A model generated the notes under the pieces. The model was given only the letters and a program-made list of their open reading frames with translations. It ran no database searches and had not been told where the DNA came from. From positions 152,281,592 to 152,345,591 of the forward strand of contig CM043943.1 in NCBI GenBank assembly GCA_014529385.2: DNA of 64,000 nucleotides, read 5' to 3'. Of this stretch, positions 49,354 through 62,023 are shown in pieces; within the stretch, counting starts at the first letter, position 1, and each line of letters starts with the position of its first letter. The stretch comes from Adiantum capillus-veneris (lineage: Eukaryota; Streptophyta; Polypodiopsida; Polypodiales; Pteridaceae). The position numbers were made by a program, and so were the translations under genes.

Positions 49354-49503
49354 TGAAAAGAAAGAGGGGGGAGGGAGAGGGAGGAACATGGGAGGAGAGA
49401 AGGGGGCAGGGGGGGAGAGGGAGAGAGAGGGGAGGAGGAGGAGAGAAGGGGGTAGGGAGGGAGAGGAGAGGGAGAGAGGAGGAAGGAGGAGGAGAGAACA
49501 AAG
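49354..49503 (+). repeat. Polypurine GGAGAGGG-type tract
   Basis: About 150 bp almost wholly A and G on the plus strand, with irregular GGAGGAGGAGAG, GGGAGAGGGAGAGAG and similar blocks. Only scattered C or T residues occur. It can adopt triplex-like structure; frames through it on either strand are compositional. Confidence 0.9.
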
Positions 49504-49578
49504 GTTTTTTTTTGGGGGGATTTTTTTTTTGAAAAAGTGGACTTTTAGTGTTTGTAGGTTTAAAAAAATGTTAAATCA

Positions 49579-52545
49579 TAGTCGTCCTCAACTATGAGAG
49601 GTAGAGAAGATAAAGCCTAGTCATTAGTCCATTTGCTAGCAGGTAGAGGATCCCTGTTTTACCCTACGACACCATTCCAAAATGGAGGACTAGTCCATTT
49701 GGTGCTAGCCTTAGCTACCGCAAGCATGTTTGCACATTAGTCCGTATCAATCTTCCATAGTAGAGTGACAAACTCTACTTGGTGTTCGGGAGACGTCGTC
49801 TCTACAAACATGATCCTAAGCATGCATACTCATTAACATGTGTGCACAATAAAGAAAAAGAGAGTATTATAAGACAAAAAAATTTGCTTATTTATACATA
49901 TTTACATTTGCTTACTCTAGGAAACCATTGTAAGCATTGACAAGGTCTAGGTTATCCTTTAGTTGTATGACTTGCATCCATCTAGCATCTTCAAAAGGAT
50001 AATTTTTAAACTTGATAAGATATCGTCGGATAGTCTTTCTGCCTCATAATACCTTGTCTTCGTGTCAGAGAATGGACTCGGGCTACAACACCTCTTCTTG
50101 GTCCTTGATCTCCAGTGGGTCTTCAATGATTGCTTCTTGAGGTGGATCTCCTTTGTAAGGCTTTAGGAGGTTCACATGAGAAGCATTGTGTATGAGCCAA
50201 TGGTTGGGAAAATTATGTTGATAGGTCATCTCATTGATTGGCCTAATAATTGAAAAGGGCCATAGTATCTTTTTGCTAATTTAGCATAGTACTTTTGGTG
50301 TCTAGTAGGATTCTTTCCCATCGTGTGCCTTAATCGATCCTCGGGAAACTTAAGCAAGACCCATTCATTTTGTTTAATGGTTAGGGATCTTCTGTGCTTA
50401 TCAGCAGCAATCTTTTGCCTTTGTTGAGAGATGGATATAGCATCCTTGATCTTTTGGAAAGATTCTTGCAGGTCTCAGCTATATTCATCTGCATCAAAGA
50501 TCTTCCCATGTACCTTGAGTAGTAGGGGACTTTTTTATCTTCCCTCTATCTTCTCAAAAGGTGCTTTTCCCGTGGAAGTTTGTATAGTGTTATTGTAAGC
50601 ATACTCCACTAAGGGTAAGTACTTCTTCCATTGGGACTTTTGATCTACTTCTGCACCATAATATTTTAGTAGATCAATAATTTTTAGGTTATCTATTTCA
50701 CTTTGGCCATCCGTTTAGGGATGATAGGCCGAAGAGAAGTTTAGCCTTGTACCTAAATTCTCAAAGAGACCCACCCTTCTAGAAATTGCTAGTTATTCTA
50801 GGGTCTCTATCCGACACTACGGACATTGGCAAGTCGTGGTACTTGAAGATTTGTGATATAAAGAGGCTTGCCATTTTATGGGCTTTGATAGTCTTTTTGA
50901 CAGGTATGAAATGTGCTTGTTTGATAAACATGTCTACTATCATCCATGTTCCTATATTCCCATGGATAGACTTGGGCAATCCAAACATAAAATCCATGGA
51001 TATGCTCTCCTACAATGAATTTGGAATCGGCAAAGGTTGAAGCAATCTAGGTTGCTTCCCTCTATCAAACTTTGTCTTTTGGCATACCACACATTCTAAA
51101 ACATACTCTTGTATGTTTGCTTTCATGGAAAACCAATAGAAATATGTTTCTATCCCTTTTAGGGTAGACTGAATCCCTCTATGCCCTGCATAAGAAAGAG
51201 AATGAAATTCATTTATTACTTTCTAACGTAGTGAGTTAGTAACGCATAGTCTATCGCCATAGAGAAGATAACCATCTTGTAGGGTAAATGGTTCTTCTTT
51301 CTTCCCTAGGGCAAGGGCTGAAATCACATCTCTTAAATTGGGATCGATAGCGTACTCATCTATCATAGAAGATAGATCATTATGAGTTGCTATGGATACC
51401 GCATCCACTCTCGATCGTCTTGAGAGTGCATCAGCTACCTGATTATGCTTGCCAATAATGTGAGCAATATGAAAATGAAATTATGAAAGGAAATTTGTCC
51501 ACCTCATTTGTTGTCGGAGAGCTTGGTCTGTGTCATGAAGTACTTAAGGCTTTGGTGATCCGTTCGTAGAATGAAAGGAGTCCCCAGTAAATAGTGCTTC
51601 CACGAATCTAGAGCATGTAGAACTATTAAGAGTTCCTTCTCATATATGCCTAGAGCTTGCTCAACAAGGTTGAGCCTTCGACTTTCATAGGCTATGGCGT
51701 TCCCTTCTTGGAGAAAAACAGCTCCAAGGAAATCACCACAAGCATTGCATTGGACCTCAAATCACTTTGAGAGATCCGGTAGTGAGAGATAAGCTTTCCT
51801 TTATGCTTTTCAAAAGCAATGTTCTCCTTGGTGGACCATATATACCTAAAATTTTTCTTTTTTAGGTCATGTAATGGTCCCACGATTTGTGAGAACGTTT
51901 CTATGAAGCATCTATAGTATGCACACATACCTGTAAAGCTTCTTAGCTCATGTAGATTCTTTGGATTATGCCATCCTTTTATTACCTCTAGCTTTGATGG
52001 ATCCATTTGGATGCCATCTTGAGAGATAATGTGACCTAAATATTGAATCGCTTGTAAGAAAAGTTCACTTTTCTTTCGATTAATATAAAGTTTATTCTCT
52101 CATAAAGCTTGAAATATTACCTGGACATGTTGCTTGTGTTCATCTGATGAATTAGAGTAGATGATTAGATCATCAAAGAACACTCCTTGATGAGGCCTGA
52201 ATTGCTTCTCCATCAAGCGGTTAAATGTGGTTGGTGCATTGATCAAGCCAAAAGGCATGACAATGTACTCATAAAGACCAAACGTAGTACAAAATGTGGT
52301 CTTTACAATATCTTGATCAACTATCCTTATTTGATGGTAGCCACGTTTTAGGTCAATCCTACTGAATTAAGTCGACCCTTGTAGCTTGTCAAATAGGTCT
52401 TCTACCCGTGGAATGGGAAACCTATTCTTGATCGTGATCCAGTTTAGTGCTCTATAGTTGACACACATACGATATGTGCCATCTTTCTTTTGCAATAATA
52501 AAATTGGTGAACAAAATGGAGATGAGCTAATCCTAACCATGCTTA
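49579..52545 (-). mobile_element. pol: Element C: reverse-oriented, decayed copy of family A (3' UTR to RT)
   Basis: Reading the minus strand, the RT, RNase H, integrase, chromodomain-side and 3' UTR sequences of element A (about 8790-11765) are all recognisable. Pieces: RT start at 52367-52660 ([14 protein letters not shown]), FFDDLIIYS near 52170, RNase H at 51692-52006, linker MDAVSIATHNDLSSMIDEYA (51349-51408) and the integrase core at 50779-50997 (SMDFMFGLPKSIHGN; VVSDRDPRITSNF). Many stops and shifts, so dead. It ends in the 3' UTR before the polypurine tract with no LTR, and starts in RT with no gag. It keeps Asp in the motif IDLK where A has Glu. Confidence 0.88.
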
Positions 52546-53439
52546 TTGACTTGTAAAAAAATCTACCTTTATTGTATCTTGTAACAAGTTCATTGTATAT
52601 ATGTAGATCTTGGTCCTTATCTTGAGTCCTTCCTTCTCTAATTTCTCTTGACAAATACAATAAAATTCATTCTTAGTTTCCTATACTTAGTATTTTATAT
52701 AAATCTCTAGGATAATTACAAATGTAACTAAATTTATTTATATATTTTCATTGCAATTCCATACAATGATTCAAGTTATAAAATTTAAAAGATAATACTA
52801 ATCTTGTTATTATGTAGCAAAAAAAATCATGTTACATTGCTTGGGTGACACAAAAAGGTAACAAGACAGAGCTTGTATTCATCAATTACATTGGCTAGGG
52901 AAGATTAATATGTTAACAAAAGGAGAAATCACATTACAAAAGGTGAGAAAATTGAGAAATAAGATGTTCCTAGTCCTCCTAGGAAGCATCTTCAGTGGCA
53001 TAGCCCTTCCGCTAGACCAAAACCTCCTAAACCATTTTGTGTAGCAGCTTCAGCTCCTTCATGTTTAAAATTTTCTCTAGCTCCATTCTCATACTCTCTC
53101 TTAGTCTCAATAATGGTGAGTTGTTGATTCCGGTCATTAGCATCCAAGGCCATATAAACATTGGCCTGCTCATCTATCTCATCCTTTACTCAAACTGAGT
53201 TTACTCATTAGGGAAAATTTGGACTCTCAAAAGGGGCCTATAAGGAGGTTTGACTTTGCCTCTCTTGTCCAAAGTGGGAAGCTGTGTGAAGTACATAAAT
53301 TCTTTGTCAAAACGCTATCAACCAACATATCATTGTAAAGATCTTAAAAAGAAGGTTCTAAATGGCACTTTGGGTTCTCTAGAGGGCTCCTATCTATTAT
53401 AGCACCTCCCTTAAAAATAGTCTTATACTCTGACTTGTA
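52546..53439. other. Unassigned DNA
   Basis: AT-rich. The lower part probably continues the gag relic described next, but I could not read a convincing frame. No gene supported. Confidence 0.4.
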
Positions 53440-54031
53440 CCAGATTAGAGCATCCGCTAGTGAGTCAGGTCAAAGGGACTCTACGTCGGGAGCCAAATTC
53501 TCTCCAAGCCCAAGGATGAAACAGCTTAACTTTTGTTCCTTAATTTTTAGCATACCTTGAAAGTCGGGCAAACACTTCATAGTAACCTTCAATAGACCTA
53601 TTCCCTAGCTTGCAAGAAAGAGACTAATTCATCTTAGTGGTGGACTAGTATAGGGAAAGATATCTCTCCTTGAGATGATGCTTTAACTCATCCCAGCTTT
53701 GGGTCACCTCTTCTACCTTGCAAGATTGGTAGTTGAGCATCCACCATGGTTTTGTTGGTCCCTCTAGCTTAGCTCTCCCCATTATCCCCTAAGAAACTAC
53801 ATTGTAGCCGGTAAGAGAAAAGTAGTCATTCATTTGAATTATCCATTCTTCTAGTTGAGTAGGCACATCATCACTTGTGCATAAAAATGAATGTGGTTGC
53901 ATAGATTTGAGGAGGACCTTCAGATCCTTGTCACATCCAAAATCCTCTATGAGTGCTGTAGCAAGTGACATCTGATTTGGTACAGGGACAACTTGAGGTG
54001 TTGGTGGCACTCGTGTATCACGAAGCACCAA
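53440..54031 (-). pseudogene. gag: Ty3/gypsy gag relic (element I)
   Basis: Minus-strand reading: QLEEWIIQMNDYFSLTGYNV, a stop, then GIMGRAKLEGPTKPWWMLNY and SWDELKHHLKERYLSLYYS. This is a classical plant chromovirus-type capsid pattern (LTGYNVV...AKLEGPAxxWW...LKxxLxERYLP). The reading is broken by at least two stops. Upstream RNase H or protease partners were not found alongside, so it is an orphan gag fragment. Confidence 0.75.
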
Positions 54032-54396
54032 ATCTGAAGTATTAGAAAAGTCCTAAGCAGCTCTATGTCTTGGAAGTTTACGTGGCATATTTTATGGTTG
54101 TCGCAAAAAAAACCCACTTCCTCTCAGTGATAGGTTCAATAATCTCATAAATACCCAAGCATAGATTTAAACCTCTTAAAAGTCAAGCATTTCAAAAGAT
54201 GGATTACATTTATCATGTCCAAAGCTACAATTGGGGGAATAATTAACGATCAAGAAAAAACATATCTTTACCATTTTCTAAATGCTAAGTGCTTCAATTT
54301 CATGCTTTTGAGAGGATTTCCCTTAAAACCCTAGGGCTAACAATGATGAAAAACACAATATTTTAGACTTGAATAAAATTTATTAGGAGTTCTTTT
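54032..54396. other. Unassigned DNA
   Basis: A 365-bp AT-rich gap between the gag relic and the protease relic. Nothing recognised. Confidence 0.4.
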
Positions 54397-54850
54397 TCAT
54401 TTCTTTTTGGGAATATATCTTGATAGCTTTTTGGATTCCAAGCTTGGTGATTCCTTCTTGGGCTTATTTAAGTTGATGAAATACTTGAATAGACCTTTCT
54501 TAAGCCTTTTTATCGATTGATTAACCTTAACTATTCTTAGAAGAGATTTGTCCATTTTGCCTTGTACTTGTATCTTGTTCCCTTTAATTGTATGCAAATG
54601 TTACATTCACTTGATTGCAATATCTTCATTTTTTCTCAACCACTCCATCCCTAAAACTCCTTATATATATTTTTCCATCTTACGTACATAAAGATGAATA
54701 AGAACTAGAATGACCTCTTAATCTGAAAGGAAGGTCTATGCTCTCTTTGTCTATGAAAATAGTGGACCTACTAGCCCAATGATTCTCTCACCTCTTACCC
54801 ATGGGCCAAGCCTCAAGTTGCAGCCTCTTAATGAGAAAATAAGATTTGAA
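54397..54850 (-). pseudogene. Ty3/gypsy protease C-terminal relic (element H)
   Basis: On the minus strand GVLGMEWLRKNEDIAI at about 54650 matches the (I/V)LGM(D/E)WL signature at the end of retroelement proteases. It is followed by the linker HTIKGNKIQVQGKM and LKKGLFKYFINLNKPKKE. Upstream, IDLPFRLRGHSSSY resembles the strand before this signature. It lies 5' of gag relic I in the same orientation, the wrong order for a single element, so it is a separate or rearranged fragment. Confidence 0.5.
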
Positions 54851-55312
54851 CTTAAATTGAGCAATGTTCTTTTCTTCTTTTGTTTCTTTGCTCCTTAAAA
54901 ATCTTAATTTCCAAAATGTTCTTATTAACTTTGGTTTTTATCACAAAAATTTATTATCAAAGCTCATTGTTTTGAGTACTTTCAAGGAAGCTTTTCTTGC
55001 TCTACCTTGCACTAAAACTTGTTCACCATTTTCATTTTTGAAAAGAAACAGTTCCTTTTATAGGAAAGATGAGGTGGATAGAATGTTCTAGCATGGTCTC
55101 CTTTTCTCGTCTAGAGTTTCTACTTCCATTTCCTCTTCCACAATTTTGAGAACTCCTTCTCACGAGTTCTTGGCCATTTTTTATTTTTGGTTGCTCTTAC
55201 ATAATGTTTTTGAGAACTTCTCATTATTAAGAGTTCCATGCCATTTTTTTCATACCTCACTCTCTTCCTATAAACGCTCTACTAAAATCTTTATCTGGCT
55301 AAGGATAGAAAT
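54851..55312. other. Unassigned DNA left of element B
   Basis: AT-rich with no supported gene. The last bases, GAAAT (55308-55312), would be one half of the target site of element B; the matching half at the other end is missing. Confidence 0.45.
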
Positions 55313-55438
55313 TGTTGGGAGAAGAAGTGGGGGAGACCAATTGCTTAAACTATTCAACACATGCTCACAAACATCACCATCAACCTGTCCACCTCTTTTC
55401 CCAATTTCCAAGCACACACGCACACACACCTATACTAT

Positions 55439-55485
<47 letters not shown>

Positions 55486-56029
55486 GGAACATAGAATTGA
55501 CCTAGACAAGATTGCAAGAGTGTGTAAGAGAATTGTAAGGGATAGAGACTTGATTAGAGAGTACACAACAAATAGAGCATAGCGTAAGAGAGTAGAGAAG
55601 AGAATCTGCAAGAGTAAGGCCTAAAATCTAGCCCCAAACTCCACGGCACCTCTCTTGTGGAGTTGGTATTTAATATATTATTTGTGAGTTTAAGGTACAA
55701 AAAATTGAGGCCCCTCTTGTACAACCACTTCACTTTTGTAAATAAGTGAAGCTCATTAGTTCCTGCATGACCCATAAGGGGAGTTCCCACTACAATTATT
55801 TACAAATCCATAGTGGCTTATTGGAATGTAAATATAAAATATTGTGCGAGTATAAAATGGCCAAGAGTAATTGCCGGCACCTCTTCGTCAACTCCCCACA
55901 TTCTAGTCTACAAAATCATCATCATCAACTCAATTAGAAAAATAAATAGACATAACATAATTAACCATTACGCCAGCTATTCCAATTGCAGTTAACCACT
56001 GCAACAAGAGGGTGCCCAGTCTCATAACA
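55313..56029 (-). repeat. 3' LTR of element B
   Basis: Plus-strand edges TGTTGGGAGAAGAAG and CTCATAACA (TGTTATGAG in element orientation). The inner edge is fixed by the purine tract GGTGGGAGGGA right beside it. Carries (CA)n at 55440-55483. The part 55313-55860 has a counterpart in the right LTR; 55861-56029 does not. Confidence 0.8.
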
Positions 56030-56040
56030 TCCCTCCCACC
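56030..56040 (-). other. Polypurine tract of element B
   Basis: Minus strand GGTGGGAGGGA immediately before TGTTATGAG. Position and composition fit the plus-strand primer. Confidence 0.7.
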
Positions 56041-56077
56041 AGGGATAGCAACTGTCCTCAGTTGCTCAATAGAAGAA

Positions 56078-59000
56078 TCAATTGGACCGTGAGTGATGGA
56101 AACTGTGGAGAAGGTCAGGGAAGTTGCAAAAAAAGTTTTCAGGCATCCATTTGGCATTCTCTCTAGTGTGGCCCTTCAAAGTCAAAAGGTAACGGTTATA
56201 AACCATGCCAGTGTGTGTAGTAGTGGTCTCCTGATAAACTATTGTGCCAAGGATGAGTTTTTCTTCTTGGTCTACAACTGAATGTGGGTCTTCATAAATG
56301 TGGTGTGTAGGCAGGGGTCCTGTGAATGGTCATAAAAGACTAATGTGAAATGCATTGTGAATGTGCCAATGTGCAGGTAGATCTAAACAGAAAGAAACAT
56401 CATTAATGATAGCTAAATTTTTAAAAGGTCCATAAAAACAAGGAGCAAGTTTAACAAAGACATTGGTATCAACACTTTTGATCCTTCGTTTTCCAATGCA
56501 ACGTAAAACATAATCACCTTCTTTTAATTGGTGTGCCTTGTGGTGCTTGTTAGCATCCTTAGTGTAAAGTTCTTGTGAGTGTTTAATGGCAGAATCCACA
56601 CTTGCATAAATATCATGAAAGTTAGTAGTGAAGTCATCAGCGGCGGCAGGCACAACATTAGAAAGACATGAAGCAAGAGTAGGAAGAGAGTGACCATATA
56701 GAACTTCAAATGGAGATTTACCCGTGGTAGTGTGAGTGGTGTTGAAATATGCAAATTGTAGAATATGCAGGTAATCATCCCATTTATTAGGTTGAGAAGA
56801 AACATAAGCCTTTAACAAATCAATGATCGTGCGATTGGTGAATTCAATTTAACCATTAGATTCAGGATGAAATGCAAAAGTGAAGTCAAGTGTACAACCC
56901 AGATTTTCAAACATAGTAGTCCAAAAAGCACTACAAAATTTTAAATCTTGATAAAAAATAATCACTTTAGGCAAAGCATGATGTGGGAAAACAGTCTTAA
57001 GAAACAAAAGTGCAGCTTGATGTGTTGTGAGTGTTTTTTTACAAGAAATGAAATACGTTTGTTTAGAAAAATAGTCAATAATAGTCCAAATCATGTCATG
57101 CTTGTGCACTGTGAGTGGAAAACCAGTAACAAAATCTATTGAAATGTGTTCCCAACGTCTTTTAGGAATTGGGAGAGGGTGTAAGAGTCCCAATTTCTTA
57201 CCTATAGTTGATTTGATCTTTTGACAAATCAAACAAGTGGAAACATACTCTTTAACATCAATTCTCATAGTAGGCCAATAGAAATCACGACGTAGATTTT
57301 GCAAAATTACAGCAAATCCTCTATGTCCAGCATAGGGTGGTTTGTGTAGTTCTTCAATAATTAATGTACGAAAAGGTTTAGTCACACACAATTTTTGTTT
57401 GAAATAAAGGAATTTTTCTTGAATAGTGTATTTGAGAAATGTGAGCACAAAATTGTCAAGCATATGCAACCATGTCGTTTTGAAGTCATCATCATGTGCA
57501 TGAGTGTCAGGCATAGTGTCAAATGAAGTTCTCGTGATAGTTGGTAAATGATTAAGTGAGGGTCTTCTACTCAAAGCATCAGCTACAACGTTTTCTCCAG
57601 GTTGGTATTGAATGTTGGGCTTAAAACATTGAATAAAAGCATCCCACTTAATATGTCTATCATCTACTAAGGGCTGAGAAAGTAAATATTTGATACCTTG
57701 TTGATCAATTTTAATAATCAAGTTAGTACCCATTACATAATGTTTCCAAATATTTAATGCATGTACCACATCAGTCAATTCTTTATCATAAGTACTGAAT
57801 TTTGTTTCAGAAGGTTTGAATTTACGGCTTTCAAAAGCAAGTGGATGTTTATCTTGCATAAGGACTACACCAATACCTTTTCCACTAGCATCAGTGACTA
57901 CCACAAAGAATTGTCTTTCAAAATCAGGCAATTGCAATATAAGTGCATTAGTAAAAGCATGTTTAAGTGCATTAAATGAGCTTTCTTGTAAATCAGTCCG
58001 TTCATAAGGTGTGTTTTTCTTCAACAGGAGAGTCAAATAATGTGACTTGTAAGCAAAGTTACGAACAAATTTCTTGTAAAAGCTACAAAGACCGATGAAA
58101 GAACGTAGCTCATGCAATTTTTAGGGTCTAGGCCAATCCATGACTGAATGACTTCAATTTTCTTGGGGTCTACATGTATTCCCTTACCTGATACAATGTG
58201 TCCCAAATATTCAATTTTAGATTGGAAAAATGAACTCTTTTCAGGATTCAAATACAAGTGATTTTGTTCAAGCAGATCAAATACACGTGTTAAGTGCTCT
58301 TTATGCTCTTCTTCAGATTTACTGAATACCAAAATGTCATTAAAAAAAATACAATCACAAAATCTTGATGGTCAATGAAAATTCTATTCATCAAGCATGT
58401 GAATGTGGCTGGTACATTAATCAAACCAAATGGCATGACAAGAAATTCATAGTGTCCAGTTTGTGTTCTGAAAGCAGTTTTGTAGACATCATGTTCAAAC
58501 ATTTTGACTTGGTGATACCCTATTTTAAGGTCAATTGCTAAAGATGTTTGCCCCTTTCAGTTTGTCTAATAGATCATCCACTCTAGGAATAGGAAACCTA
58601 TTCTTAATGGTGATCTTGTTTAAAGCCCTGTAGTTGATACAATTATGAAAGGTTCCATTTTTCTTCTTGACAAGAAGTATTGGAGCTCCATATGGTGAAC
58701 TACTAGGTTGGATTAGGCCTCGATCAAGTAAATCAGTGATTTGAGTTTGTATCGCCCTGTGTGCAGTTGGATTTTCACGATAAGGTGCTCTACAAGGAGG
58801 TTCACTACCCGGTATAATGTCAAGTTTGTAGTCTTCTGGGCATGAAGGTGGAATTCCAGGTGACAGATCATGCATGAAACAATCTTTAACTTGTGAGAGA
58901 AATTCATCGTGTGTAGAATTATGTGAAGTTTCAATTTCAATAGAAATTTGGTTTATCAACACCAGATATGTTTTCCCATATTTTCGAATTGCTCTTTTGG

Positions 59001-59160
59001 CTTGAGTGTGAGAGAGGAGTGGAGATTTTGGATGTGCTAGTTTTGCTTAGATGGAGAGATTTTTATTATTATTTGTCATAGACATTTTACGTGTTTTATA
59101 ATTAATCAACGGGTCAAATTCATGAAGAAATGGCATTCCCAAAGTCATATCAAGACCCAT
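56078..59160 (-). pseudogene. pol: pol of element B: protease end, RT, RNase H, integrase, chromodomain
   Basis: The minus strand reads the protease end LDMTLGMPFLHEFDPL (about 59100-59155), then RT from 58962: [14 protein letters not shown], a 1-nt loss at IDL-GYHQ near 58530, [13 protein letters not shown], and motif C as FFNDILVF (Asn for the first Asp, with a frameshift) near 58340. After another shift, RNase H with VTDASGKGIG and YDKEL and integrase follow (56849-58117): zinc finger HKPPYAGHRG...CLICQ, catalytic Asp in SIDFVTG, but IFYQDLKF where VSDRDxKF is expected, so the second Asp is Tyr. A stop follows HPESNG. The last part (56330-56818) holds FYGPFKNLAI; a TGA precedes the chromodomain RYLLTLKGHTRENAKW. 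The true stop is TGA at 56078. Confidence 0.9.
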
Positions 59161-59755
59161 ACAATGGTGCTACCAAAAATGTAATGATCAAACTGCTAAC
59201 ACTACTCGTAACAAGAGACCTCCTTTCTCTACTAACTTTGACAGAAACAAACATCAAAGCCGTACCTTTTTCAAGAGACACAGATTTGACAATTGTCTTA
59301 CAATTGCTCAACCTCATAGCAACAACAACAACAACATGCAGCAACGAGGCAACCAAAATTCTTTCAATCAACGTCCTACTCCAAACTCTAATGGTAACAA
59401 AAAGATGAAGTATTTTAAATGTTTTTAGTATGGTCACTATGCAGATAAGTGCCCAAATGGTCCTGCTAAGGGCAATGGTCAATCCAATGGCCACTCCAAT
59501 AGATTCAACAGAAATTCAAGTAAAAAACCCTTCAACAATAATCACCCCAATGGTGCTACTCTTAACCTCATCGAAGATGCTACTCCCGAAGATAATGAAG
59601 TGGAAGCTAATTAAGGTGAGGGATATGATCCTGATTATGATAATGATGACAACCCATCCTCAGGTACACTCATATCTCCTCACACTTTGTTTAAAGTGCA
59701 AGGCACTATTAAGGGTGAAAGTATCACCATTCTGTTAGATTTCATTTTCACATGC
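59160..59755 (+). pseudogene. Inverted gag-knuckle/protease block of element B
   Basis: Plus strand, opposite to the rest of B. It reads QWCYQKCNDQTANTTRNKRP, an Asn/Gln-rich linker (HSNNNNNMQQRGNQNSF), a damaged zinc knuckle YFKCF-stop-YGHYADKC (one Cys now Tyr), NGATLNLIEDATPEDNEVEA and then GESITILLD at 59715-59742, where a protease active site should start. These are exactly the parts missing between the gag (59770-60470) and protease end (below 59160) of B. I infer a ~600-bp internal inversion with loss of some protease sequence; a separate insertion is the alternative. Confidence 0.7.
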
Positions 59756-59769
59756 TTGGCATAGCAACT

Positions 59770-60470
59770 CTCTCTCTCTCTGAAATCTCATCACCTCACA
59801 AGATTAATCCACCTTTCTTCTTTTTTGCATTGAGAGCCAAATTAATAGCCTTTGACAGAGAATCTGACTCAAACATATCTACCTCAGTACCAATTTATAG
59901 TACCAAGCCTGATATGTATTTACGTTTCAATATCTTGCGATAACATGTTCAATAGCTTGCAATTGAATTAAACAGTTCCAAAAACGATCAGTGTAACCCT
60001 GTACATCTTCATTTTGAAACTTTCGAATTAAATCTCATTGACGTCGTGCTTTAGCTTTGTACTATGTGGGAAAAAATTGGGGTAAAAATAATTTTTTAAC
60101 TGCATGCCAAGTACGTGGTCTTTTCCCATGCTGTTTGGTGGCGTTCCACCACAATGCAGCGTTGCTGGTGAGATGATTTGATACACATTTTACCATTTCA
60201 CACTCTGGGAAGTCTTCATCATGAAAGTAGTCGTCTAGTTGACTAACCCATGCTAGAATCGTACTAGCATCTTTAGTGCCATCAAAATCCTTGAAAGTGA
60301 AGGATTTTTTTCTAATTTTGTTTCACTTGGGTGCCGGTGCAGATTCAGTGCGTGCAGAATGCAATAATTTATCTTCAAGTTCTTACCTTCGGATGTGTTC
60401 ATATGTGAGGGATTGTTGTAGATTTAGAAGTTGTTCAGCAATCATGGGTCCTAAGGAAGGTGTACTATGA
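59770..60470 (-). pseudogene. gag: gag capsid region of element B
   Basis: Minus strand: MIAEQLLNLQQSLTYEHIRR (about 60445-60385), a stop, then KSFTFKDFDGTKDASTILAW, DDYFHDEDFPECEMVK, NAALWWNATKQHGKRPRTWH and, after stops, QNEDVQGYTDRFWNC and SLSKAINLALNAKK. This is a typical chromovirus capsid domain. At least five stops and a frameshift. Its reading ends where the inverted block starts. Confidence 0.85.
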
Positions 60471-62010
60471 TTGCGTGCTTTTTATATTTTATTTTATTTT
60501 TATTTTTCTTTTTTTTGTGTGTTTTCAAATAGTAATGCTTAAAAGGGCTATTTTGTGATATTTATAGATGCAATATGCGGAACAAGAGAGTAAATAACAA
60601 AAATGTAATGTACTTAGCTGAGAATTTGTGATGGCATCCAGTTCGGAATGGCGATGCGCTAGGAAATTGCCAAAAAAGTGAGCGGTCCAACGGTGTCTAT
60701 GAGTCGGTCGAATTTTGTGGCGCCCGATCTTTCGTACCGCAGAAATAATGATAATACAATTGGAAATTTTACGTTACTGGTCACCATCGAATTGAAGTTA
60801 ATGTTATTTTTGAGCTCCCTGCTACCGTAGTGGATAATCGTTAATGATGCGCGGCCTTTGATGGTTTCCAATTTATCACCACCTGCTTCAATCTCTCGAT
60901 GTGAGTCCTGGAAAACTATGGAATAAAAGCAACCAAAAATAATCGGCCGTAATTTATGACGGGCTGGGCGGTATCGTTTACTACTGGTACACCAATCAAC
61001 GAACAATTTAGTTATATCTTCTCGATCGTCGGACTTGCGGCATCCTACCTTTGGGGGGGGATGAATGCTTAGGCATATGTTTTTCTTTCAAAGCTCAATG
61101 GGTTGCAAACTTAAGGTCATGGGGTGCCTGACTTTTTCCTTTTTTTAGGACCACTAGGTAATCCCAGTGTTGGGGGTTTTTTTTTAAAAGAGGGGGAATG
61201 ACCACCCTCATTAAGCTATCAAAGGGTTAAAGTTCTAAGGAATGCTTCAGTGGGCGGTAGTAAATTAGAAAGGATATCAAAGGGTTGCCACTACTTTTTT
61301 TAAGTAGTGTGAATCGGTGTGCATGGGAAAAGAGGAGGGTAGGGAGCTTGTAGGCACAGAAGTTGCACCAAAAAAAAGGATGAAGATGGTGACTTCTCTA
61401 GGTAGTTTCAAAACTTGATGCAAGAGGAAGAACTCCTCCACGGACCATGGCACTCAGGTTGATGCCAACTCTGCACATTTTGGCGGAGGTTGATCCTCAA
61501 GCATAGCTTGGTGTAAGCGGGGCTTCACATGATACTATTGAAAATCTCGATTGGGTTGGTTCGTGATAGATTTCCTTTGCATAGGAATCTCTTGACAAGC
61601 TTGAGTCACCCTTTGAACTTCCACCTCTTCTCGTCTCTTCGGCCTTATGCAAGCTTGGAACTGAGTTGCTTTTTCCGCCTTTCTTCAATTATCCACCAAA
61701 TTTATCCCTTCGATACGCTTTGAATGGAACCCGACGTCGCTTCCGAATCATAAAATTCCTCAAAATCTCTTCAACTTCGCCTTCTTCTCAATTCATCACC
61801 CGCATGTCTTCACAATTCCACAGGAATCAATAATCAGTTGAAATTAAAACTGGCCATACCGAGTCTTGATCGTCGTTAAGCAAATTAAATTTTTGACTTG
61901 TTGATTTGTCGATGGATCACCGATTAGCTTCACCTTGCAGATTTGATATTGCCAATTGAAACAATGCTCTTTGAAATTGGAATCTAATTGCCGATTTTCT
62001 TGAACCCAAA
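60471..62010 (-). other. 5' leader of element B, with unassigned insert
   Basis: 1.5 kb between the gag start and PBS, long for a leader. A G-rich run (GGGGGGGG) lies near 61053. The stretch 61060-61500 has a different texture (poly-T, TAAGCTATCAAAGGG duplicates at 61215 and 61280) and may be a foreign insertion. No gene supported. Confidence 0.5.
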
Positions 62011-62022
62011 GCTTTGATACCA
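62011..62022 (-). other. Primer-binding site of element B (initiator tRNA-Met type)
   Basis: Minus strand TGGTATCAAAGC, 11 of 12 bases of the canonical plant PBS, one base inside the LTR end. Confidence 0.85.
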
Positions 62023-62023
62023 C

